A DNA stretch of 7,336 bases from Verrucomicrobiota bacterium (GTDB lineage Bacteria > Verrucomicrobiota > Verrucomicrobiia > Opitutales > Opitutaceae): contig JAEYQF010000033.1 in NCBI GenBank assembly GCA_023410155.1, positions 1 through 7,336 of the forward strand, read 5' to 3'. Numbering within the stretch: position 1 is the first letter of the stretch; each line of letters opens with the position of its first letter. Positions 1 through 7,336 of this stretch are shown here, piece after piece. The notes below the pieces were generated by a model. That model ran no database searches. It was not told the origin of the DNA and saw only the letters and a list, made by a program, of their open reading frames with translations. Both the position numbers and the translations under genes were made by a program.

Positions 1-424
1 CGACGACTGGGTGGCGTTTCATTCCACGCCCGTGAGTGATCTCGAATACCTGGTCGAAACGGTGGAACCGCACGGCGCGCGCGTGGCAACAGCCGCCGAG
101 ATCGAGGATCGTCTGCGCGGGGTGAGCGAATCGCTCGTGCTGTGCGGACATTCGCACGTGCCGCGTGCGATCGAGTTCGGCGAGGGCCGCCTGGCGGTAA
201 ATCCCGGCAGTGTCGGTTTGCCGGCGTATCGGCAAAACGTGCCAGCGCCACACGTGATGGAAGCGGGCACGCATCACGCTCGCTACGCGATCGCCGAGCG
301 GCGCGCAGGGCGGTGGACGGCCGAGTTGATCGCGCTCGACTACGCGTGGGAGCAGGCGGCGAAGCAGGCGCGGAATTTCGGCTGGGAAGACTGGGCGCGT
401 GTCCTGGAAACCGGTCGGGCGTGA
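1..424 (+). CDS. Metallophosphoesterase family protein, C-terminal part (5' end outside the window)
   Basis: This looks like a calcineurin-like metallophosphoesterase of the small YfcE/MJ0936 type, a cytosolic metal-dependent phosphodiesterase or phosphatase; the natural substrate cannot be read from the sequence. About 140 residues are visible, and the frame is open to the left edge (first full codon at position 2), so the N-terminal metal-binding motifs lie upstream. Full-length relatives are usually about 240 residues. Visible family marks are FHSTPVSDLEYL at the left edge, matching the hGsP...YL region with a metal-ligand His; the Cys-Gly-His-Ser-His motif at 143-157 (family GHTH/GHSH metal ligands); and VNPGSVGLP shortly after, a typical signature. 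The GTG at 11 is in frame but sits inside the conserved region, so it is not the true start. The gene ends with TGA at 422-424, 102 bases before the next gene on the same strand. Family assignment is firm; exact function is open. Confidence 0.
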   Translation, partial: DDWVAFHSTPVSDLEYLVETVEPHGARVATAAEIEDRLRGVSESLVLCGHSHVPRAIEFGEGRLAVNPGSVGLPAYRQNVPAPHVMEAGTHHARYAIAERRAGRWTAELIALDYAWEQAAKQARNFGWEDWARVLETGRA

Positions 425-458
425 GCGAGCGGGATTGGATCGCCGGGATTACGCGCGC

Positions 459-487
459 GTTTTCCGGGCGGCGAACGTTGCGCGGTT
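459..487 (+). repeat. Copy 1 of a bipartite motif shared with the second spacer
   Basis: The spacer before the DUF255 gene holds GTTTTCCGGGC (459-469), 11 other bases, then CGCGGTT (481-487). The same two blocks in the same order occur in the next spacer with a 12-base gap. This copy ends 39 bases before the ATG at 527, a position compatible with a promoter-proximal or leader element. The match is seen directly; any regulatory role is inference. The rest of the 425-526 spacer shows only a 10-base palindrome GCGCCGGCGC at 492-501, which is unremarkable in DNA this GC-rich, and no convincing promoter or terminator. Confidence 0.
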
Positions 488-526
488 ATTTGCGCCGGCG
501 CGTTCGGTGTCTACCGTCTCGCTCTC

Positions 527-2740
527 ATGTCCAACGCGCTCGCTCACGAGAAATCGCCTTATCTGCTCCAGCACGCCGACAATCCTGTGCAATGGCTCCC
601 GTGGGGCGATGCCGCGATCGCCAGGGCGCGCGAGGAGCAGAAGCCGATTTTTCTGAGCATCGGCTACTCGACCTGTCACTGGTGCCACGTGATGGCGCAT
701 GAATCGTTTGAAAGCGCCGCGGTCGCCGAGCTGCTCAACGCGCATTTCGTGCCGATCAAGGTGGACCGCGAGGAGCGCCCCGACGTGGACAAAGTCTACA
801 TGACCTACGTGCAGGCGATGACCGGGCACGGCGGGTGGCCACTCAGCGCCTGGCTCACGCCCGACCTGAAGCCCTTCTACGGCGGCACGTATTTCCCGCC
901 GGAGGATCGCCACGGGCGGCCGGGTTTCGCGACCCTCCTGCGCGCGATCGCGAACGGCTGGGAGAAGGAGCGCGACAAGTTGGTGGCCGAGGGCGAGCGC
1001 GCGATCACCGCGCTGCGCGAGCACTACGTCGAGGCGCGGGCGGTAGCGCCGGACGCCGCGGAAGAATCCGCGCTGCATGAGGCGGCAGGGGAGGCTTTCG
1101 AGAAAGGGTTTCAGTATTTTTTCGAGGCGTTCGATCCGGATCATGCGGGTTTTGGCAGTGCGCCGAAGTTTCCGCGCGCATCGAACCTGGCGTTTCTTTT
1201 CCGTGCGGCGGCGTTGCAAGGGGTGAAGAGCGAAGCGGGCGCCGAGGCGATCAAGCTCGCAGCGCTCACCCTGCAGGCGATGGCCCGCGGTGGCATCCAC
1301 GACCACGTGGGCGGCGGCTTCCATCGCTACTCGGTCGATGCGGGCTGGTTCGTGCCGCACTTCGAGAAGATGCTCTACGACCAGGCGCAGATCGTTTCGA
1401 ACTGCCTCGAGGCGAAACAGGCCACCGGCGACGAGCGTTTCGCGTGGCTCGCGCGCGACATCCTCACCTACGTGGAGCGCGACCTGGCTAGCCCGGAAGG
1501 AGCATTTTACTCGGCGGAGGATGCCGACAGCGCCTCGCCGGACGATCCGGCGCACAAGAAGGAAGGCGCATTCTACGTGTGGGCGCAGCCGGAGATCGCC
1601 GCGATCGTGGGCGAGGATGCGCCGCTGTTTTGCGCGCACTTCGGCGTCGCGGCCGAGGGGAATGTGCCGGGCGAACTCGATCCGCAGGGCGAACTCGCGG
1701 GCAAGAACATCCTGCACCAGCGTCGTGGAATCATGGATACGGCGCGCGCGGCCGGGCTGTCGCCCCAGGAGGCGAGCGACCGCATCCTGGCCGCATTGGA
1801 GAAACTGCGCGCCGCCCGCGAGCGGCGCCCGCGTCCGCATCGCGACGACAAGATCATCGCCGCGTGGAATGGTTTGATGATCTCGGCCTATGCCAAGGCG
1901 CACCAAGTCCTGGGGTTGTCCGGCACCGGTCCCGACTCGAGCCGCTTCCTGGAACGGGCCGTGCGCGCGGCCGAGTTTCTCAAGCGCGAGCTCTACGACG
2001 ATCGGGCGGGCATCCTTTATCGCACCTGGCGCGGCGGACGAGGCGAGACGGGTGCGTTTGCCGAGGATTACGCTGACGTGATCCAGGCTTTGCTCGATCT
2101 CTATGAGGCAGGCTTCGACATCCAGTGGCTGCGCTGGGCCGAGCAGCTGCAGGCGAAGATGAACGAGCTGTTTTGGGACGATGCGAACGGCGGGTTCTAC
2201 AACTCCGGCGGGAGCGACCGGCACATCGTGCTGCGGCTGAAGGAAGATTACGACGGAGCGGAGCCCGCGGCCGGTTCGGTGGCGGCGAGCAACCTGTTGC
2301 GCCTGGCGGCGATCTTCGATCAAGGCGTGTCGGGCGACAAGGGCCTGGCCAAACTCAGCTATCGGGGTCGCGGGCTGCGGTGTCTCGCCTCGGCGGCGGC
2401 GATGTGGCGGAAAACGCCGCAAGCGATGCCGCAGATGCTCTGCGCGTTGGAACTGGCGCTCGAGCCGCCGCGTCACGTGGTGATCGCGGGCGATCCGGCG
2501 CGGGAGGATTTCCGCGCGCTCGCAGCGGTGTTGCACGAGCAGCTGGGGCCGCGCCGCACGCTGCTCGCGGCCGATGGTGGCGCGGGCCAGACTTGGCTGG
2601 TGACGCGGGCGCCGTGGTTGCGCGACATGCAACCGGGCGAGCGCGGAGCGCGAGCGTATGTGTGTGAGGAGTTCGCGTGCCGCGTGCCGGCGGAGTCGCC
2701 GGAGGCGCTGCGCGGCGAGCTTGCGGCGGGGAATCGTTGA
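527..2740 (+). CDS. Thioredoxin-domain protein of the DUF255 / YyaL / SPATA20 family
   Basis: The product is 737 residues, complete, and slightly longer than many relatives (roughly 650-700). Residues about 4-165 form the DUF255 thioredoxin-like domain: the conserved opening [16 protein letters not shown] (8-23), the redox-type motif C50-H-W-C53 in STCHWCHVM, then [11 protein letters not shown] and [23 protein letters not shown] (102-124). The remainder resembles the six-hairpin (alpha/alpha-barrel) glycosidase-like fold: [15 protein letters not shown] (255-269), [11 protein letters not shown] (278-288), SAEDADS (329-335), KEGAFYVW (345-352) and [11 protein letters not shown] (440-450). The end carries YVCEEFAC (C713, C718), also usual in the family. 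No signal peptide or membrane helix is seen, so a cytosolic location is inferred. The biochemical role of bacterial members is not established; a redox or sugar-related role is only suggested by the folds. ATG 527 is the first start codon in this frame after the upstream TGA at 422 and fits the family N-terminus. No Shine-Dalgarno sequence is seen; a pyrimidine run precedes the ATG. Confidence 0.
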   Translation: MSNALAHEKSPYLLQHADNPVQWLPWGDAAIARAREEQKPIFLSIGYSTCHWCHVMAHESFESAAVAELLNAHFVPIKVDREERPDVDKVYMTYVQAMTGHGGWPLSAWLTPDLKPFYGGTYFPPEDRHGRPGFATLLRAIANGWEKERDKLVAEGERAITALREHYVEARAVAPDAAEESALHEAAGEAFEKGFQYFFEAFDPDHAGFGSAPKFPRASNLAFLFRAAALQGVKSEAGAEAIKLAALTLQAMARGGIHDHVGGGFHRYSVDAGWFVPHFEKMLYDQAQIVSNCLEAKQATGDERFAWLARDILTYVERDLASPEGAFYSAEDADSASPDDPAHKKEGAFYVWAQPEIAAIVGEDAPLFCAHFGVAAEGNVPGELDPQGELAGKNILHQRRGIMDTARAAGLSPQEASDRILAALEKLRAARERRPRPHRDDKIIAAWNGLMISAYAKAHQVLGLSGTGPDSSRFLERAVRAAEFLKRELYDDRAGILYRTWRGGRGETGAFAEDYADVIQALLDLYEAGFDIQWLRWAEQLQAKMNELFWDDANGGFYNSGGSDRHIVLRLKEDYDGAEPAAGSVAASNLLRLAAIFDQGVSGDKGLAKLSYRGRGLRCLASAAAMWRKTPQAMPQMLCALELALEPPRHVVIAGDPAREDFRALAAVLHEQLGPRRTLLAADGGAGQTWLVTRAPWLRDMQPGERGARAYVCEEFACRVPAESPEALRGELAAGNR

Positions 2741-2792
2741 CGGCTTCATCAGCCCCCGTGGCGGCCGGCGCGAGCGGGCTGTCGCCGAGTAT

Positions 2793-2822
2793 GTTTTCCG
2801 GGCAACAACAGCAACCGCGGTT
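2793..2822 (+). repeat. Copy 2 of the bipartite intergenic motif
   Basis: GTTTTCCGGGC (2793-2803), 12 other bases, then CGCGGTT (2816-2822), matching the blocks at 459-487 exactly but with one more base between them. It lies 52 bases after the DUF255 gene stop and 125 bases before the kinase ATG. The gap sequence differs completely from copy 1 (rich in CAA here, GC-rich there), so the two blocks are what is shared. The function is unknown: it could be an operator, part of a leader, or coincidence. Confidence 0.
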
Positions 2823-2908
2823 CGACAGCAGAGCAGGGCGGGGCGGCACCGCCGAGCCGCGGAGGGCCGTGCGCCCGGGCAACGAGTGGCCGATTGTAGC
2901 GGCGCGCC

Positions 2909-2936
2909 GGCGGTCGGGCTCGGGAGCTCGGCCGCC
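2909..2936 (+). terminator. Possible GC-rich stem-loop (terminator or leader hairpin) before the kinase
   Basis: The arm 2909-2920 (GGCGGTCGGGCT) can pair with 2925-2936 (AGCTCGGCCGCC) over 12 positions, ten Watson-Crick and two G-U, around the loop CGGG. It is followed by CTGTTTCTCCC (2937-2947) and the kinase ATG at 2948. The partly T-rich tail allows a weak rho-independent terminator for the DUF255 gene. However, the hairpin is 169 bases past that gene's stop and only 11 bases before the next start, so a 5'-leader structure affecting kinase translation fits equally well. No folding energy was computed, and stems of this kind arise easily in GC-rich DNA. Confidence 0.
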
Positions 2937-2947
2937 CTGTTTCTCCC

Positions 2948-5900
2948 ATGAGCCGCGCTGACGAGACATCGGAGCGCTCGCCGGCGTGGTGGGTGTTGTT
3001 GCTGGTGGCGTTGCTCTATTACACAGCGGCGAGACTCGGCCTGCACTTGGCGAGCGAGCTGGCCAACATCTCACCGGTGTGGCCGGCGAGCGGTGTTGCC
3101 CTGTGGGCGGTGTGGCGGTGGGGAGCCCGGGTGGTGCCGGCGATCGTCGTCGCGGCGCTGATCGCGGAGGTGGGCTCGGGAATACCTTGGCTCACCGCGC
3201 TGGGGATGACGGCTGGCATCGGAGCGGAAGCACTTGCGGCGACTTGGATCGTGCGTCGCACGCGCGGGTGGCTGGAGCATGAGCACGTGAGTCTTGTGCA
3301 GCCGGTCGCGATTCTCTCGGCGGCGGTTTTCTCGACCTTGATCGCGGCGGTGTGCGGGTCGGTCAGTCTCTCGCTCGGACAGGAGCTGCGCTGGGGCGAT
3401 TTCGCGGACTCGATGTCGATGTGGTGGATCGGGGATGCGCTGGGCATGTTGACGGTCGCGCCGGCCTTGCTGGCGATGGGCGAGATCGGACGGAGTTTCC
3501 GGCGGGCCGGCTGGGTTCCGGCGGGCCGGGCGATCATGGTGATCGCGACTTCCGCGCTGGCCTGCTGGATCGCGTTTTTCGCTCCGGGCCGCGGGCAGTA
3601 TCTGTTCGTCGTCTTCCCTGTCCTGCTGCTCGCGGTGACGTGGTTCGATGGCGCGGGGGCGCGGCTCGCGTCCTTTGCCGTGGCAACAGCGGCGATCGCG
3701 GGAGCCACGGCGGCATCCGGACCGTTTAGCGGCGGAGTGTTGCACGAGGATCTTTTTCACCTGCAGATTTTCCTGGCCTCGGTCGCGGTGGCGGGGCTCG
3801 TGCTGCCGCTGCTGCGAGGAGCGGGCGCGTGGTGGCTGCCGGCGACCGTCTTGCTGGTCGGGTGGGTGCTCGGAGGATTGATGTTTGCCACCGCGCAACA
3901 GCAGCGGCTGGCCGAGGAGAACGAGCAGTTCGCGGGCTTGGCGAAAGACGTGGAGGATGCGATCCGCCAGCGAATGACCACCTACGAAGACGCGCTGCGG
4001 GGCGGGGCGAGTCTGATGATCGCATCGGAGTCGGTGGTGCGATCGGAGTGGCGTGATTTCGCCGAGTCGCTCGACCTGGGGGGACGTTATCCAGGTATCC
4101 TGGGGATTGGCGTGGTGTTTCCGGTGCGGCGCGGCCGGGAGGATGCGTTCGTGGACGAGGTGCGTAGCTCCGGTGCCCCCGGATTCGCCATCCGCGCGGT
4201 CGCCGGGGGGGAGGACCAGGGCGGCGACGAGCGCTTCGTCATCACCTACATCGAACCCGAAGTGATTAACCGTCTGGCGGTGGGACTGGATCTTTCGAGT
4301 GAACGGGAAAGATATCGGGCGGCGGTGGAGTCGCGTCGCAGCGGCCAGCCGAGGATCAGCGGAACGATCCGGTTGGTGCAGGACGGAGCGTCGAAGCCGG
4401 GATTCCTGTTGTTGCACCCGGTGTTTGATCGGCCGGCGGGGCCGCGTGAGCTGCGGGCCTGGGTGTATGCGCCTTTCATCGTGGAGAAATTCCTTCAGGG
4501 CGTGCTCGGTGACCGCAGCACAGCCTTGCGGCTTTATCTCTTCGATGACGGTGAACCCGCGCGCGAACGTTTGCTCTACAGTTCGGAGCCTGCGCCGGAC
4601 GTGCTGCCGAGATTCGAGCGGGTGGCGACGATCGAGCTCGCGGGGCGGAGTTTCACGATCGGCTGGTTGCGGGGAGCGGGCTTCCTACCCTTGCACGCCT
4701 CGCCGCTGGCAGCCGCGGCGGCATCGTTCACGCTCGCGACGCTGCTGCTGGCCGGCCTGATCACGAGCCTGCAAACGACCAGCCGCCGGGCCCGCACGCT
4801 AGCGGACAAGCGCACCGCGGAACTCGCTGCGGCGCAGGACCAGCTGCACGCCGTCAATCGCCTCCAGCGCGCCGTCCTCGACGGCAATACCTTCAGCATC
4901 ATCGCTACCGATCGCGCGGGTGTTATCCAAGTCTTCAACTCGGGGGCGGAGCGCATGCTTGGTTGTCAGAGCGCGGACGTGGTGGGCCGGTCCACGCCGT
5001 TGTTCGCCCACGTGCCGGCGGAGCTGGAGCAGCGGGCCGCGGAGCTGACGCGTTCATCGGGGCGGCCGGTGCGGCCGGATTTCGAGGTGTTCCAGCTGCT
5101 CGCGCGGGAAGGGCGCGAGGATGTGCGGGAGTGGACGTATGTGCGCTGCGATGGGCGGCGGATCCCTGTGCGGCTGAGTGTCACCGCCCTGCGGGACGAG
5201 CGGGGCGAGACGACGGGCTACGTGGGGATCGCGCAGGATCTCTCGGCTGAAAAGGCCGCACAACTGCTCGTGGCGGACATCCGGGAGCGCTGGCGCCTCG
5301 CCAACGAATCCGCCGGCGTGGCGATCTGGGAGTGGGATCTCGCCAGCGATCACCTGCAATGGGACCAGGGCATGTTTGCCCTTTACGGCGTGGAGCCCAC
5401 GCCGGACCTGCGCGTGCCCTACGCCACCTGGAGCTCGCGCGTGCATCCGGATGATCTCACGGAGCAGGAGCGTGTATTGAGAGAAACAATACGCCGGGTC
5501 GGCCGCAGCCACCGTGAGTTTCGCGTGCGGCGGCCCGACGGCCAGGTGCTGAACCTGCTCGCCGCCGAGCAGGTGCTCGTCGACGCCGCTGGGAAGCCGG
5601 TCCGCGTGATCGGCATCAATGTCGATTTGACCGAGAGGCGCCGAGCGGAGGCGGCCGTGCGGGAGAACGAGGCTCGACTCACCAATATCTTCCGCTCGAT
5701 GGCCGAAGGTCTCGTCGTGCACGACCACACCGGCGCGGTCGTGACCTGCAACGCGGCGGCGGAGCGGATCACGGGCATGACGCTCGCGGAGTTGCGCGAG
5801 GTGAAGCTCTCCGATCCGCGCTGGCGCGTGTTTCGGCCGGACGGAACGCCCTTTCCGCTGGAGGATCATCCGGCGGCGGTGACGCTGCGGACGGGCCGCC

Positions 5901-7336
5901 CGGTGCGCTCCGTCGTTATGGGCCTCGAGCGGACGGATGGGACGATCCGGTGGATTTCGATCAATTCCGAGTTGATCTCCGGCGGCGAGGGCGGGCGATC
6001 GGTGGTCGCCACGTTCGACGACATCACCGCGCGGATCACGGCCGAAGCGGCGCTCCGCGAGAGCGAAGCGCGCTTTCGTTCGGCGTTCGACTACGCCGGG
6101 ATCGGCATGGCGCTCGTGCGGCCCGACGGCCGTTTCCTGCAAGTGAATTCACGGCTGGCGGAGATTGTCGGCTACACGGCCGAGGAGCTGCGCGGCCTCC
6201 ATTTTCGCGAGATCACCCACGCCGACGACTATGCTTCCGACGAGGCGCTCTCGAGCGATCTTCTGCGGGGTAAACGTCGGTTCTATCAGTTGGAAAAACG
6301 CTACCTGCACCGTCGCGGCCACCCCGTGTGGGTGCGGCTCACGGCGTCGCTCGTGCGAGATGCGCGCGGGGAACCGATCCACCTCGTCGTGCAGGTGGAG
6401 GACATCAACGAGCGGCGCCAGCAGGAGGAGGCGTTGCGGGCGCGCACCACCGAGCTGGCACGGCAAAAGTTCGCCCTCGACGAACATGCCATCGTCTCCG
6501 TGGCCGATGTCGATGGCCGCATCATCTACGCCAACGATCGGTTCTGTGCCGCGAGCGGCTACACGCGTGGCGAGGTGCTCGGTTTTGATCACCGCGTGGT
6601 GAACTCCGGGCACCATCCCCCGGAATTTTTCGGTCAGCTTTACGCCACGATCAAGGCGGGCCGCGTCTGGCACGGAGAGATGCGCAACCGCGCCAAGGAT
6701 GGCCGGCTCTACTGGATCGAGGCGACGATCGTGCCCTTTTTCGATCAGCACGGCCGCCCGACGCACTACGTGGCGATCGGCAACGACATCACCGCGAACA
6801 AGCAGCTCGACCAGGATCTTCGCCGCGCTCGCGACGAAGCGCTCGCGGCTTCGCGACTCAAATCGGAGTTCCTCGCGACCATGAGCCACGAGATCCGCAC
6901 CCCGATGAACGGCATCCTCGGCATGGCGTCGCTCCTCGTGGAGACGCCGCTCGACGCGAAACAGCGGGAAATGGGGGGAGTGCTCCTGCGCAGCGCCGAG
7001 TCGTTGCTCACGATCATCAACGACATCCTCGATTTCTCGAAGATCGAGGCGGGCAAGTTCACGGTCGATGCGATCGAGTTCGACCTGCACCAGCTCGTGG
7101 ACGAAACCGTGGCGCTGCTCGCGCCGCGAGCGCACGGCAAGGGTCTCGAACTGATCGCGGAGTTCGATCCCCGGCTCGCAGCGAACCTGCTCGGCGATGC
7201 GGGTCGCATCCGCCAGGTGCTCACCAACCTGCTCGGCAACGCGGTAAAATTCACCGACGTGGGCGAGATCCTCGTGCAGGCCACGCTCATCCACGAAAGC
7301 GAGCGCACCACGCGGTTCCGCGTGGTGGTGCAGGAC
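2948..7336 (+). CDS. Membrane sensor histidine kinase, MASE1-CHASE-5xPAS-HisKA-HATPase (3' end outside the window)
   Basis: 1463 residues are visible without a stop. Residues about 14-316 are a MASE1 membrane sensor of roughly ten helices, with ISPVWPASGVALW (41-53) and WWIGDALGMLTVAPALL (159-175). A CHASE domain follows (about 340-560; YPGILGIG from 381, VGLDLSSERERYRAAVE from 445), expected outside the membrane, then a transmembrane helix (586-608) and a charged linker helix. Five PAS/PAC units end near residues 768, 900, 1028, 1156 and 1284; the second is PAS fold-3-like, the fifth has NSGHHPPEFF and NRAKDG. HisKA holds the phospho-acceptor H1314 in SHEIRTPMNG. The ATPase N-box is visible (N1427, N1431), and the window stops at D1463 in VVVQD, probably the first Asp of the DxGxG box. 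A cognate receiver domain may follow, as in BarA-like hybrid kinases. The ligand is unknown. ATG 2948 is the first start codon after an in-frame TAG at 2897; no Shine-Dalgarno sequence is seen. Confidence 0.
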   Translation, partial: MSRADETSERSPAWWVLLLVALLYYTAARLGLHLASELANISPVWPASGVALWAVWRWGARVVPAIVVAALIAEVGSGIPWLTALGMTAGIGAEALAATWIVRRTRGWLEHEHVSLVQPVAILSAAVFSTLIAAVCGSVSLSLGQELRWGDFADSMSMWWIGDALGMLTVAPALLAMGEIGRSFRRAGWVPAGRAIMVIATSALACWIAFFAPGRGQYLFVVFPVLLLAVTWFDGAGARLASFAVATAAIAGATAASGPFSGGVLHEDLFHLQIFLASVAVAGLVLPLLRGAGAWWLPATVLLVGWVLGGLMFATAQQQRLAEENEQFAGLAKDVEDAIRQRMTTYEDALRGGASLMIASESVVRSEWRDFAESLDLGGRYPGILGIGVVFPVRRGREDAFVDEVRSSGAPGFAIRAVAGGEDQGGDERFVITYIEPEVINRLAVGLDLSSERERYRAAVESRRSGQPRISGTIRLVQDGASKPGFLLLHPVFDRPAGPRELRAWVYAPFIVEKFLQGVLGDRSTALRLYLFDDGEPARERLLYSSEPAPDVLPRFERVATIELAGRSFTIGWLRGAGFLPLHASPLAAAAASFTLATLLLAGLITSLQTTSRRARTLADKRTAELAAAQDQLHAVNRLQRAVLDGNTFSIIATDRAGVIQVFNSGAERMLGCQSADVVGRSTPLFAHVPAELEQRAAELTRSSGRPVRPDFEVFQLLAREGREDVREWTYVRCDGRRIPVRLSVTALRDERGETTGYVGIAQDLSAEKAAQLLVADIRERWRLANESAGVAIWEWDLASDHLQWDQGMFALYGVEPTPDLRVPYATWSSRVHPDDLTEQERVLRETIRRVGRSHREFRVRRPDGQVLNLLAAEQVLVDAAGKPVRVIGINVDLTERRRAEAAVRENEARLTNIFRSMAEGLVVHDHTGAVVTCNAAAERITGMTLAELREVKLSDPRWRVFRPDGTPFPLEDHPAAVTLRTGRPVRSVVMGLERTDGTIRWISINSELISGGEGGRSVVATFDDITARITAEAALRESEARFRSAFDYAGIGMALVRPDGRFLQVNSRLAEIVGYTAEELRGLHFREITHADDYASDEALSSDLLRGKRRFYQLEKRYLHRRGHPVWVRLTASLVRDARGEPIHLVVQVEDINERRQQEEALRARTTELARQKFALDEHAIVSVADVDGRIIYANDRFCAASGYTRGEVLGFDHRVVNSGHHPPEFFGQLYATIKAGRVWHGEMRNRAKDGRLYWIEATIVPFFDQHGRPTHYVAIGNDITANKQLDQDLRRARDEALAASRLKSEFLATMSHEIRTPMNGILGMASLLVETPLDAKQREMGGVLLRSAESLLTIINDILDFSKIEAGKFTVDAIEFDLHQLVDETVALLAPRAHGKGLELIAEFDPRLAANLLGDAGRIRQVLTNLLGNAVKFTDVGEILVQATLIHESERTTRFRVVVQD
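5474..5492 (+). repeat. AT-rich perfect inverted repeat inside the kinase gene
   Basis: GTATTG (5474-5479), a 7-base spacer AGAGAAA, then CAATAC (5487-5492) form a perfect 6-base inverted repeat. It can be extended outward by one T-G wobble and one G-C pair. It encodes V843-L-R-E-T-I within the second PAS domain, with GTA, TTG, AGA, GAA, ACA and ATA in a row, all codons scarce in this GC-rich gene. The protein stays in frame and PAS-like across it. It may be a hairpin, a protein binding site, or chance; the composition break is what makes it stand out. Confidence 0.

Noticed and set aside
490..517. A possible sigma70-like promoter, TTGCGC-N16-TACCGT, before the DUF255 gene
   Set aside because: Only three of six bases match each consensus box; pairs this weak are common by chance.
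142..702. A 186-codon + strand frame bridging the phosphoesterase and the DUF255 gene
   Set aside because: It overlaps both real genes out of frame, is Arg/Ala-rich, and has no family resemblance.
1117..1122. A run of six T inside the DUF255 gene as a slippage or frameshift site
   Set aside because: The frame continues normally through conserved motifs on both sides, and nothing suggests programmed slippage.
2750..2781. CAGCCC...GGGCTG inverted repeat just after the DUF255 stop as a terminator
   Set aside because: The stem is only six base pairs with a 20-base loop and no adjacent T-run.
2894..2899. TACAAT on the - strand in the second spacer as a possible -10 box
   Set aside because: There is no acceptable -35 box at the right distance, and no gene on the - strand that it could serve.
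449..3046. An 865-codon open frame on the - strand covering the DUF255 gene from end to end
   Set aside because: It lies in exact codon register opposite the sense gene, where an antisense stop needs a sense TTA, CTA or TCA codon. These are avoided in this GC-rich gene, so the frame stays open passively. The product is Arg/His-rich with no recognisable domain.
3071..4417. A 448-codon - strand open frame opposite the MASE1/CHASE part of the kinase
   Set aside because: Same antisense register effect. Its right-hand stop is simply the sense TCA codon for S42. The translation is Arg/Pro/His-rich low complexity, and the sense strand has clear domains.
5054..7294. Two long - strand open frames (5054-6142 and 6149-7294) opposite the PAS and HisKA regions
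   Set aside because: Both are in the same anti-register to the kinase codons and overlap well-defined PAS, HisKA and ATPase motifs on the + strand; they are shadows.

Overview
The window is strongly GC-rich bacterial DNA. All three recognisable genes lie on the + strand and in the same reading frame. Their third codon positions are heavily G/C. Neither visible start codon has a purine-rich ribosome binding site. The gene content and the multi-PAS kinase would suit a Verrucomicrobiota bacterium of the Opitutaceae type. That placement rests on protein style and base composition only and is low confidence.

Layout: (1) 1-424 is the C-terminal part of a small metallophosphoesterase whose start lies upstream of the window. 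(2) 425-526 is a short spacer. (3) 527-2740 is a complete 737-residue protein of the DUF255/YyaL/SPATA20 family, with an N-terminal thioredoxin-like fold carrying a CHWC motif and a C-terminal helical-barrel region. (4) 2741-2947 is a 207-base spacer with a possible hairpin just before the next gene. (5) From 2948 to the end of the window runs a very large membrane sensor histidine kinase: MASE1, CHASE, a transmembrane helix, five PAS domains, HisKA and the first part of the ATPase domain. Its 3' end is missing, so a C-terminal receiver domain is possible but not visible.

The first two genes could be co-transcribed, since the gap is 102 bases with no convincing terminator. The kinase, behind a longer spacer, is probably its own transcription unit. 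No functional link among the three products can be shown from the sequence. No RNA genes, mobile elements, CRISPR arrays or origins were seen.

The points most worth a second look are small: an 18-base bipartite motif shared by the two intergenic spacers, a GC-rich hairpin abutting the kinase start, an AT-rich perfect inverted repeat with atypical codons inside the second PAS domain, and the joining of two input modules (MASE1 and CHASE) to five PAS domains in one kinase. I found no convincing evidence of a wholly new biological system in this window.
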